Source of the DNA: Pseudomonadota bacterium
Lineage (GTDB): Bacteria > Pseudomonadota > Gammaproteobacteria > Burkholderiales > Gallionellaceae
DNA length: 42,444 nucleotides
Assembly: GCA_021822115.1 (NCBI GenBank)
Contig: JAJZSA010000015.1
Span: 1-42,444 of the forward strand
Direction of reading: 5' to 3'
Shown: piece after piece, positions 26,183 to 34,606 of the stretch
Numbering within the stretch: position 1 is the stretch's first letter
Layout: every line of letters starts with the position of its first letter
Made by a program: the position numbers and the translations under genes
Notes under the pieces: generated by a model
Database searches by the model: none
Told to the model about the DNA's origin: nothing
Seen by the model: the letters and a program-made list of their open reading frames with translations, nothing else

Positions 26183-27292
26183 AAACAATTTGCGGATGCC
26201 GGTGGCGTCCGGGGCCAGCACCACGCCCCGCTCGGTGATCAGGCCGGTCACCAGTTCGGCCGGCGTCACATCGAAAGCCGGGTTGCGTATCTGCACGCCC
26301 TCCGCCGCCCAATGATAGTCGCGGAAACCCTTCACCTCATCGGCGGCACGCTCCTCGATGGGGATGTCCTTACCCGAAGCGATGTTGAGGTCGATGGTCG
26401 ACAACGGGCACGCGACATAGAACGGGATGTTATGGCGCTTCGCCAGCACCGCCACCATATAAGTGCCGATCTTGTTCGCCACATCGCCATTGGCCGCCAC
26501 ACGGTCGGTGCCTACCACCACCGCATCAATCTCGCCGTGCGCCATCAGGTGGCCGGCCATGTTGTCGGTGATCAGCGTCACCGGGATGCCCTCCTGCACC
26601 ATCTCCCACGCCGTCAACCGCGCCCCTTGCAGGAACGGCCGCGTCTCGTCGGCGATCACCGAGATCTTCTTGCCCGCCTCCACCGCCGAACGGAACACCC
26701 CCAGCGCCGTGCCCCACCCTGCCGTCGCCAGCGCGCCCGCATTGCAATGCGTCAGCACCCGCGCCCCGTCTTTCAGCAAGGTCGCGCCATGCGCGCCCAT
26801 CGCCTTGTTGATACGGATATCCTCGGCCAGGATCTCATGCGCCTCGACCAGCAAGCGCTGCGCGATGGCTTGCGGCGATTGCGTCGCCACGCTCTCCCAA
26901 ACCTTGCGCATGCGCTGCAAGGCCCAGAACAGGTTCACCGCCGTCGGCCGACTGGCCGCCAGCACCTTGAACCCTTCTTCCATGCCCGCATTGAAATCCC
27001 CGGCTTCGTCATTCCCGCGAAGGCGGGAATCCAGTTTTTTCAAATCACTGGATTCCGGGTCAAGCCCGGAATGACGACCTTCAACGGCCCGGCTCAAGCG
27101 CAACGCTTCCAACGCCACGCCATACGCCGCCGCCACGCCGATGGCCGGCGCACCGCGCACCACCATCTTGCGGATGCCCTCCGCCACCGACGCGGCGGTG
27201 TAATAGCTCAGATACTCGAACGCAGCCGGCAGGACACGCTGGTCGATCATCTCCAGCCGGTTGTTGAACCAGCGCAGGGTTTCGACTTTCAT
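26177..27292 (-). CDS. mtnA: methylthioribose-1-phosphate isomerase MtnA, with in-frame repeat insertion
   Basis: MtnA converts 5-methylthioribose-1-phosphate to methylthioribulose-1-phosphate in methylthioadenosine salvage. The 371-residue product has VVRGAPAIGVAAAYG, SRPTAVNLFWAL, LTHCNAGALATAGWGTALG with the catalytic Cys, GTDRVAANGDVANKIGTY with the catalytic Asp, and PFYVACPLSTIDL. It is about 20-25 residues longer than usual because residues 73-96 (RHSGLDPE...SRLRGNDE) are translated from a dispersed palindromic repeat. The insertion lies between two conserved blocks, so the enzyme is probably still functional. The ATG overlaps the stop of the upstream HEPN gene by 4 bases (ATGA), with GGGAAAGAG as ribosome site. 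It is the last gene of the mtnP-aldolase-apt-HEPN-mtnA series. Confidence 0.93.
   Translation of the reverse strand: MKVETLRWFNNRLEMIDQRVLPAAFEYLSYYTAASVAEGIRKMVVRGAPAIGVAAAYGVALEALRLSRAVEGRHSGLDPESSDLKKLDSRLRGNDEAGDFNAGMEEGFKVLAASRPTAVNLFWALQRMRKVWESVATQSPQAIAQRLLVEAHEILAEDIRINKAMGAHGATLLKDGARVLTHCNAGALATAGWGTALGVFRSAVEAGKKISVIADETRPFLQGARLTAWEMVQEGIPVTLITDNMAGHLMAHGEIDAVVVGTDRVAANGDVANKIGTYMVAVLAKRHNIPFYVACPLSTIDLNIASGKDIPIEERAADEVKGFRDYHWAAEGVQIRNPAFDVTPAELVTGLITERGVVLAPDATGIRKLFA
27007..27076. repeat. dispersed palindromic repeat (copy 2) inside mtnA
   Basis: The 70-base element begins CGTCATTCCCGCG and ends CCGGAATGACG. The outer arms are reverse complements and the middle is T-rich. 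It matches copies at 9476-9587 and 29172-29295 in the arm sequences. It adds about 24 codons to mtnA without a stop or frameshift. Confidence 0.88.
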
Positions 27293-28569
27293 TTCTCTTT
27301 CCCAATTTTTGATATGAGCTTATTTGAAAGCTCTTGCCATTCATCAAAGTTATTTTTCTCTGGGAATCCAAGTTCTGGATATTCAATAGGCCTATTGAAT
27401 TGAAAAACAAGCGTGGTTGTTGGCGTTTCAACAAAGGTGATTAGTTGACGCATACCGAGCTGAGCAATACCAGATGCCGATTCAAGTAATTCAAATATGC
27501 CTTTCCAGAGATTTCCGATTGTAGTGGGATCAGGAATGCCTCCCTTATGTACTAAATCATTTCTTGATTGGCGCGCTAAAGATAGTGAGACATAGCACTC
27601 CTCAGATATAAACTTGGTTTGCCACAACAATTCATGTTTCACTGATATTGACCAAGTACGATTGTCATCCTTAAGTGATTTAAGCCTGGTTTTCATACTC
27701 TTCGGATGAAGAGTTGCATCACTTAGAAAGTGTTTTTCCCACACATGCCAAGTGAGCTGCTCTACGACGATCCAAAGATTACTCAAAGCATCATTCCAAT
27801 TCCGATACAACAAGGCTGAATACCCTCTCAGCAGGAATATGGGCGAAAAATTACTTATCGCCTCCAGCACCTTAATTCCATGAAGATATGCATTATTCAG
27901 TTCAGACACTCGGACAATTCGTGGATGCATCAATGTAGAAAAAAGCTCTTGTACCGATGCATCCTTGTGCCTGAGTCGCCCATGAAACGTAGGGTTGTTA
28001 ACGAAAATGTCTTTTTCTCTATACAGGCTTCCGCAAACCAACCCTCGTGCATCTATAGCCTCAACATGTATTCCTCCAAGCAGGGATGCACAAAGAATTC
28101 GGTTAATGCTTTCAATGGCAATTTCTGTCGAAGGATAATCGGCATTTCTTGGGATGGCGATTGCTCCATCATAAGTAATCAAGGCAGGAATATTTTCGGC
28201 TTTGCGAAGAGGTAATGCTGTAACAACAGCAGACAATTTTTCATTGTCATAAAACTTCAGCGAAGCCTGCTCAAATGAGATATTGCCAATATCCTCAGAA
28301 TCGGGCAAGACAATAGTATATGGAGGAAACAAAAATGAAACCCACGCAGGGTTATATGCAGGAACACTAGATACTGGGGGCTTATAGCCTTTTGGAGCTT
28401 CACTTTCTTTAATCCAAGCGCCATTAAACCAAACATGAGTCTCATCTGGTTTGCTTATTACCTTCTCGGACAATGTAGTGGGAATATTGCGATTGTTTAA
28501 CTTAAAAGGATCCACTCCATCGTCGAATGCCCATATCTGTCCAGTCTCGGTGTCTTGATAATGCTTCAT
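27289..28569 (-). CDS. unknown AT-rich orphan protein with C-terminal HEPN-like domain
   Basis: I do not recognise the full protein. The 426-residue product is much richer in Asn, Ile, Lys and Ser than its neighbours, and its DNA is visibly AT-rich, suggesting recent transfer. The C-terminal half has helical segments (LRGYSALLYRNWNDALSNLWIVVEQL, about residues 247-272) and the motif RNDLVH (residues 336-341) fitting the R-x4-H signature of HEPN domains, many of which are RNases of toxin or defence systems. The N-terminal 225 residues show no motif I know; the start (MKHYQDTETGQIWAF) faintly recalls phage-tail-associated proteins. No signal peptide or membrane helix is clear. The ATG at 28569 is preferred because longer frames run into apt. 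Its stop overlaps the mtnA start (ATGA). Confidence 0.75.
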   Translation of the reverse strand: MKHYQDTETGQIWAFDDGVDPFKLNNRNIPTTLSEKVISKPDETHVWFNGAWIKESEAPKGYKPPVSSVPAYNPAWVSFLFPPYTIVLPDSEDIGNISFEQASLKFYDNEKLSAVVTALPLRKAENIPALITYDGAIAIPRNADYPSTEIAIESINRILCASLLGGIHVEAIDARGLVCGSLYREKDIFVNNPTFHGRLRHKDASVQELFSTLMHPRIVRVSELNNAYLHGIKVLEAISNFSPIFLLRGYSALLYRNWNDALSNLWIVVEQLTWHVWEKHFLSDATLHPKSMKTRLKSLKDDNRTWSISVKHELLWQTKFISEECYVSLSLARQSRNDLVHKGGIPDPTTIGNLWKGIFELLESASGIAQLGMRQLITFVETPTTTLVFQFNRPIEYPELGFPEKNNFDEWQELSNKLISKIGKEK

Positions 28570-28603
28570 AAGCTGGCGATTTAACTTGTCAGACCAAGCA
28601 CAC

Positions 28604-29131
28604 TTAATCCCCCTCGAACTCGCACAACGCAAACACCTTGTGCCCGCGCTTCTCCAGCCGCTTGCGACCGCCGATGTCCGGCAGGTCGATCATGAAGCTG
28701 CATTCGATGACGTGGCCGCCCATCTTCTCGATCAGGATGCAGGCCGCTTCGGCCGTACCGCCGGTGGCGATGAGGTCGTCCACCAGCAGTACCTTCTCAC
28801 CTTTCGAGATGGCATCGGTGTGGATCTCGATGCGGTCGGTGCCGTATTCCAGTTCGTAGTCGTGGCCGATGACTTCGGCGGGCAGTTTGCCTTTCTTGCG
28901 GATGGGCACGAAGCCGATGCCGAGCGCGTAGGCCAGCGGCGCGCCGAGGATGAAGCCGCGCGATTCTATGCCGGCGATCTTGTCGATCTTTACGTCCTTA
29001 TAGCGGCGCACCAGTTCGTCGATGGTGGCGCGCAGGCCGACAGGGTCTTTAAGTACCGTCGTGATGTCGCGGAACATGATGCCCTGCTTGGGGTAATGCG
29101 GGACGGTGCGGACGCGGGATTTGATGGGCAT
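28604..29131 (-). CDS. apt: adenine phosphoribosyltransferase
   Basis: Apt converts adenine and PRPP to AMP. Next to mtnP it would salvage the adenine released by methylthioadenosine phosphorolysis. The 175-residue product has the family start RTVPHYPKQGIMFRDITTVLKDP, GIESRGFILGAPLAYALGIGFVPIRKKGKLP and the PRPP-binding motif VLLVDDLIATGGTAEAA. Length is normal, and AAGGAAACCACC precedes the ATG. It is flanked upstream by a perfect-arm dispersed repeat and downstream by the AT-rich HEPN gene, 34 bases away. Confidence 0.96.
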   Translation of the reverse strand: MPIKSRVRTVPHYPKQGIMFRDITTVLKDPVGLRATIDELVRRYKDVKIDKIAGIESRGFILGAPLAYALGIGFVPIRKKGKLPAEVIGHDYELEYGTDRIEIHTDAISKGEKVLLVDDLIATGGTAEAACILIEKMGGHVIECSFMIDLPDIGGRKRLEKRGHKVFALCEFEGD

Positions 29132-29171
29132 GGTGGTTTCCTTAGATGAGATTCTGTTGCAATTGTGATGC

Positions 29172-29295
29172 CGTCATTCCGGCGCAGGCCGGAATCCAGT
29201 CGATTGAAGAGTTCCCGCGTCTGCCGGGCGACTCATCTTTGCCCGCTGCGCGGAAGTTGTGAAATTGCTGGATTCCGGCCTGCGCCGGAATGACG
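29172..29295. repeat. dispersed palindromic repeat (copy 3) with perfect 28-bp inverted ends
   Basis: The left arm (29172-29199, beginning CGTCATTCCGGCGC) and right arm (29268-29295) are exact reverse complements over 28 bases and flank a 68-base core. The copy lies between the aldolase gene and apt. It is a longer, cleaner member of the family at 9476 and 27007 and resembles a non-autonomous mobile element. Confidence 0.88.
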
Positions 29296-29315
29296 AGGTT
29301 CTTTGATCGCATCAT

Positions 29316-29954
29316 TCAATTACGTTTCTTGTATTCGACGAACTTCGCTTGCACATCATGCATCTGTTGTGCGGTGAGGATGTTCGGCGCGCCCACCGAC
29401 AAGGTGCGCCAGTAGACCTCGCACAGGAACTCCACTTCCTGTGCCACGGACAGCGCTTCATCCAGGTCTTTGCCCAAAGCGATCATGCCGTGGTTGCCGA
29501 GCAGGCAGGCCTTACGACCATGTAGTGCTTCCAGCGCGAGGTCGGACAGGTTCTGTTCGCCGAAGATGGTGTATGGCGTGCAGCGGATGCTGTCGCCGCC
29601 CGCGATGGCGATGTGGTAGTGCACGGCAGGCACGTCCTTACCCAGACAAGCCATGGTGGTGGCATAGGTGGAGTGCATGTGCAGCACGGCACCGATCTCG
29701 GGACGGGCGGCGAGGATGTCGCAATGGAAGCGCCATTCGCTTGAAGGTTTGCGGCCTTGCAGGACCTTGCCTTGCGTATCCAGCAACACCAGGTCGGCTT
29801 CTGTCATCTCGGCGACCGGGAGGGCCGACGGGGTGATGAGGATGTTGCCCGCGCAGCGCACCGAGCCGTTGCCCGCCGTGCCGCGATTGAGGCCGAGTTC
29901 GACCATGCGGCGGGAAATCGTTAGCAGGGCTACGCGTAATTGTTGTTCGCTCAT
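29316..29954 (-). CDS. class II aldolase, probable 5-methylthioribulose-1-phosphate aldolase (FucA/Ald2-like)
   Basis: The 212-residue product is a class II, metal-dependent aldolase closest in pattern to L-fuculose-phosphate aldolase: LGLNRGTAGNGSVR, LITPSALPV, PSSEWRFHCDI with the catalytic Glu, HMHSTYAT and the later NHGMIALG supply metal-binding histidines. MtnB (methylthioribulose-1-phosphate dehydratase) belongs to the same superfamily, but the PSSEWRFH block and overall pattern are FucA-like. Between mtnP and mtnA it best fits the aldolase of the dihydroxyacetone-phosphate shunt, cleaving methylthioribulose-1-phosphate to DHAP and 2-methylthioacetaldehyde. That activity is inferred from context. 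The SD site (GGGAGGAAAG) abuts a dispersed CT-rich repeat. Confidence 0.85.
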   Translation of the reverse strand: MSEQQLRVALLTISRRMVELGLNRGTAGNGSVRCAGNILITPSALPVAEMTEADLVLLDTQGKVLQGRKPSSEWRFHCDILAARPEIGAVLHMHSTYATTMACLGKDVPAVHYHIAIAGGDSIRCTPYTIFGEQNLSDLALEALHGRKACLLGNHGMIALGKDLDEALSVAQEVEFLCEVYWRTLSVGAPNILTAQQMHDVQAKFVEYKKRN

Positions 29955-29960
29955 TCTTTC

Positions 29961-30026
29961 CTCCCCCTCTCCCCCAGCCCCTCTCCCGCATGCGGGAGAG
30001 GGTGGCCGACAGGCCAGGAGAGGGAA
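29961..30026. repeat. dispersed CT-rich repeat with 24-bp perfect palindrome
   Basis: The core 29979-30002 is a perfect palindrome (CCCTCTCCCGCA and its complement), flanked by CTCCCCCTCTCCCCC and by GGCCAGGAGAGGG. This family is common in betaproteobacterial intergenic regions. It lies between mtnP and the aldolase gene. Confidence 0.85.
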
Positions 30027-30031
30027 TTGGG

Positions 30032-30904
30032 TTATTTAAGTACCCGCCCCGCGACGGCTTGCAGTTTCTGCACCATGGCCGCATCGCGTGCCTGCGGTGC
30101 GGTGATCAGCGCATGCTGCAAGGCACTACGGCAACCGCACTCACAGGCCTTGTCGTCACCGGCCACGTGCGGCACGGCATGTTTCACCAGCGTGCGCGCC
30201 TTGTCGGCATTGGCCAGCAGCACCTGCACGATCTGGTCCACCGTCACGTCGTCGTGGTTGGGATGCCAGCAATCGTAATCGGTGACCATGGCCACCGTGG
30301 CATAGCAAAGCTCGGCCTCGCGTGCCAGTTTGGCTTCCGGCATGTTGGTCATGCCGATCACGTCGCAGCCCCACTGCCGGTACAGCTCGGACTCCGCCAA
30401 GGTGGAGAACTGCGGCCCTTCCATCACCAAGTAGGTACCGCCGCGCATCACGCTGATGCCGGCTTCTATGGCGGCTGTCTGGATATGGTCGCCCAGACGG
30501 GTACACACCGGGTGCGCCATGGAGACATGCGCCACCAGGCCGTTTCCGAAGAAGGATTTCGCGCGCGCGAAGGTGCGGTCGATGAACTGGTCGACGATGA
30601 CGAAGGTGCCGGGAGAAAGATGTTCGCGCAACGAACCGACGGCGCTGACCGAGATGACGTCGGTACAACCGGCGCGCTTCAAAGCATCGATGTTGGCGCG
30701 GAAGTTGATCTCCGAGGGCGGGATCTTGTGCCCGCGCCCATGGCGCGGCAGGAAGGCCAGTTGCACGCCGCCGAGCTCGCCCAACAGCAACTCATCCGAA
30801 GGGTCGCCGAACGGGGAAGTCACTTTCTCCCAACGTTTGTTTTGCAGCCCTTCGATGTCATAGACCCCGCTGCCACCGATGATGCCGATGCTCGCCTGCG
30901 CCAT
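30032..30904 (-). CDS. mtnP: S-methyl-5'-thioadenosine phosphorylase MtnP
   Basis: MtnP cleaves 5'-methylthioadenosine with phosphate to adenine and 5-methylthioribose-1-phosphate, the first step of MTA salvage from polyamine synthesis. The 290-residue product has the PNP-fold blocks IGIIGGSGVYD, LPRHGRGHKIPPSEINFRANI, VSAVGSLREHLSPGTFVIVDQ, TYLVMEGPQFSTLAESELYR and IGMTNMPEAKLAREAELCYA, and a C-terminal ACECGC cysteine cluster. SAVGSL supports MTA rather than methylthioinosine as substrate. The ATG at 30904, with GGGGGAAAC upstream, is preferred to an in-frame start at 30931. It leads the salvage series and is divergent from the haem-protein genes. Confidence 0.93.
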   Translation of the reverse strand: MAQASIGIIGGSGVYDIEGLQNKRWEKVTSPFGDPSDELLLGELGGVQLAFLPRHGRGHKIPPSEINFRANIDALKRAGCTDVISVSAVGSLREHLSPGTFVIVDQFIDRTFARAKSFFGNGLVAHVSMAHPVCTRLGDHIQTAAIEAGISVMRGGTYLVMEGPQFSTLAESELYRQWGCDVIGMTNMPEAKLAREAELCYATVAMVTDYDCWHPNHDDVTVDQIVQVLLANADKARTLVKHAVPHVAGDDKACECGCRSALQHALITAPQARDAAMVQKLQAVAGRVLK

Positions 30905-30933
30905 GTTTCCCCCTGATGAAGTGATGGGCATGG

Positions 30934-30962
30934 ATTGAAACAGGAAAGCGCGGTGGGCTCAA
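30934..30962 (-). promoter_or_regulatory. candidate promoter of mtnP
   Basis: On the minus strand TTGAGC (30962-30957), a 17-base spacer and TTCAAT (30939-30934) give 4 of 6 matches each. Transcription would start near 30927, with a 23-base leader carrying the SD run of G. Confidence 0.35.
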
Positions 30963-30970
30963 CCGGCATA

Positions 30971-30986
30971 TGTGATTTTCCTCACA
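30971..30986. promoter_or_regulatory. perfect CRP/FNR-superfamily palindrome
   Basis: TGTGA-TTTTCC-TCACA matches the CRP consensus TGTGA-N6-TCACA exactly. Its centre (30978.5) lies 41.5 bases upstream of the expected start site for the -10 box TAAGAT, the classic class II activator position. It lies in the divergent region and could also affect mtnP. Confidence 0.7.
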
Positions 30987-31007
30987 GACAGCCCTGCGCC
31001 CCTTATC

Positions 31008-31013
31008 TAAGAT
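31008..31013 (+). promoter_or_regulatory. -10 box of the haem-protein operon
   Basis: TAAGAT matches the -10 consensus at 4 of 6 positions. No good -35 box is present, as expected if the CRP-type site substitutes for it. Start site predicted near 31020; an AAGGAG ribosome site follows before the ATG at 31043. Confidence 0.5.
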
Positions 31014-31042
31014 GCCGCGCATTCTGAACGGAAGGAGTCCTC

Positions 31043-31498
31043 ATGAAATCCCGTCTCGCCATCTTCGCCATCCTGCTGTGGGTCATCAGTGCCATTGCAC
31101 TGGGCTGGTTCTTCGTGCGCGGCAACACGGTCAGCGTCCCGGGCGAACGCACCGCCATCGTGCTGCAACCGGCCGAACGAGAACTGGTTCTGCTGGAGAT
31201 GCGCGGTCTGCTCACTTCCGTGCAAGGCATCGTGGATGGCGTGAACCGCAACGACATGGCGCAGGTGGCAAAAGCCGCACGCGCATCCGGCATGGGCTCG
31301 GCCGCCGACGTGAATCCGGCGCTGATGGCCAAGTTGCCGCTGTCGTTCAAACAACTGGGCATGAGTGTGCACCATGCCATGGATGACATCGCGGCGGCCG
31401 CCGCCGGCAAGCCCGCTAATGAGGTGCTCGGCATGCTGGGCAATACCCTTTCCAGCTGTGTGGCTTGCCACTCGGCATGGCAATTGAAGTCGGAGTAA
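31043..31498 (+). CDS. membrane-anchored c-type haem protein (cytochrome c'-like)
   Basis: The 151-residue product has an N-terminal membrane helix (residues 5-24, possibly an uncleaved signal anchor), a helical middle and a single C-type haem motif near the end (C139-V-A-C-H143). A CxxCH at the C-terminus of a small helical protein is the arrangement of cytochrome c' and related class II cytochromes, but overall similarity is not strong enough to name it. It probably faces the periplasm. The gene is first behind a promoter with a perfect CRP-type palindrome at about -41.5, so it is likely induced by a CRP/FNR-family regulator. A DUF2892 gene follows after 37 bases. Confidence 0.75.
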   Translation: MKSRLAIFAILLWVISAIALGWFFVRGNTVSVPGERTAIVLQPAERELVLLEMRGLLTSVQGIVDGVNRNDMAQVAKAARASGMGSAADVNPALMAKLPLSFKQLGMSVHHAMDDIAAAAAGKPANEVLGMLGNTLSSCVACHSAWQLKSE

Positions 31499-31535
31499 CA
31501 TCCGCTAACCGCAACCCTGAAGAAAGGAGTCGAAG

Positions 31536-31730
31536 ATGAAATGCAATGAAGGTGGTATCGATCGTGGACTGCGTGTGATCGTCGGACTGGCCCTGATCGG
31601 CCTGACGCTGACCGAGACCATAGGCGCCTGGGGCTGGATCGGTGTGGTGCCGCTGTTGACCGGCGCCATCGGCTTCTGCCCGGCCTATGCGATCTTCGGC
31701 ATGAACACCTGCTCCACCGAAAAGAAGTAA
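31536..31730 (+). CDS. small DUF2892 (YgaP-like transmembrane) protein
   Basis: The 64-residue product has two short hydrophobic helices ([15 protein letters not shown] and [15 protein letters not shown]) and a C-terminal Cys pair region ([14 protein letters not shown]). It matches the DUF2892/YgaP membrane domain often found near rhodanese or redox proteins. Function is unknown; a role as partner of a redox protein in the inner membrane is inferred. The SD site is GAAAGGAG. It sits between two haem protein genes on the same strand. Confidence 0.82.
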   Translation: MKCNEGGIDRGLRVIVGLALIGLTLTETIGAWGWIGVVPLLTGAIGFCPAYAIFGMNTCSTEKK

Positions 31731-31751
31731 GAACATATTTTTCCCCAGTAC

Positions 31752-31779
31752 CGCCCGGCTCCGTGTCGGGCGTTTTTTT
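31752..31779 (+). terminator. intrinsic terminator after the DUF2892 gene
   Basis: CGCCCG, a loop and CGGGCG followed by TTTTTTT form a strong intrinsic terminator. It is 12 bases ahead of the next start codon, so that gene must be reached by read-through or an unseen promoter. Confidence 0.8.
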
Positions 31780-31791
31780 GAAGGAGAACCC

Positions 31792-32358
31792 ATGAAAAGA
31801 TCCCTGTTGTTGAGCGCCCTGTTGCTGTCCGCCCCGGCCATGGCCGACAAGCTGGAGCAATACCGCGAAGAGAGCCGCGCCGTGGTCGGCCCGTTCATGC
31901 AGCAACTGATGGCCGAGAACAAGAAGGCCGTGACCGAAGGCGGCCCCGATGCCGCGATCAAGGTGTGCAAGGAGATCGCGCCCAAGCTGGCCGGCGACAT
32001 CTCGCGCCAGCAAGGCTTCAAGCTGACCCGCGTCTCGCTCAAGGTGCGCAACCCGATGCTGGGCACCCCGGACGAGTGGGAGCAGAAAGCGCTGAAGAAA
32101 CTGGAAAAACAACTGGCCAAAGGTGCCAAGCCAGAGACATTGGAATATGCCGAAGTAGTAAAAGAGCCGAATGGCAAATACCTGCGCTACATGAAGGGCA
32201 TCGTGCTGCAACCCGGTTGCGTCACCTGCCATGGCAGCCAGGAAGAGATCCCGGCCGGCGTACAGGCCCGTTTGGCCGAGGACTATCCGCATGACCAGGC
32301 CACCGGCTACAAGCCCGGCCAGTTGCGCGGCGGCGTGAGTCTGAAACGCCCGCTGTAA
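31792..32358 (+). CDS. periplasmic DUF3365-type haem-binding protein
   Basis: The 188-residue product has a clear signal peptide ([18 protein letters not shown], cut before DKLEQ) and one C-type haem motif (C143-V-T-C-H147-G) late in the chain, in the Tll0287-like/DUF3365 fold. Related domains serve as haem sensors or periplasmic electron carriers; the partner here is not known. Internal blocks [15 protein letters not shown] ([11 protein letters not shown]) and [12 protein letters not shown] are typical. GAAGGAG precedes the ATG. copA starts 22 bases after the stop. The terminator just upstream means that its expression with the first cytochrome depends on read-through. Confidence 0.85.
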   Translation: MKRSLLLSALLLSAPAMADKLEQYREESRAVVGPFMQQLMAENKKAVTEGGPDAAIKVCKEIAPKLAGDISRQQGFKLTRVSLKVRNPMLGTPDEWEQKALKKLEKQLAKGAKPETLEYAEVVKEPNGKYLRYMKGIVLQPGCVTCHGSQEEIPAGVQARLAEDYPHDQATGYKPGQLRGGVSLKRPL

Positions 32359-32380
32359 ATCGTGGTAGATTCGGCGTGCC

Positions 32381-34549
<2,169 letters not shown>

Positions 34550-34558
34550 AACACGGAT

Positions 34559-34587
34559 AAAAAAAAGCGGTGGCATCCGCCACCGCT
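34559..34587. terminator. bidirectional terminator between copA and the coiled-coil gene
   Basis: AGCGGTGG, a 6-base loop and CCACCGCT form an 8-base stem. On the minus strand it is followed by eight T residues, so it terminates the coiled-coil gene well. On the plus strand it follows copA with a weaker CTCTCC tail. Confidence 0.8.
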
Positions 34588-34606
34588 CTCCCCTCCCTGC
34601 GATGAA

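Noticed and set aside
28500..28569. Phage-tail origin for the HEPN gene based on its first residues
   Set aside because: The resemblance of MKHYQDTETGQIWAF to phage tail-associated proteins is faint, and no other phage gene is nearby.
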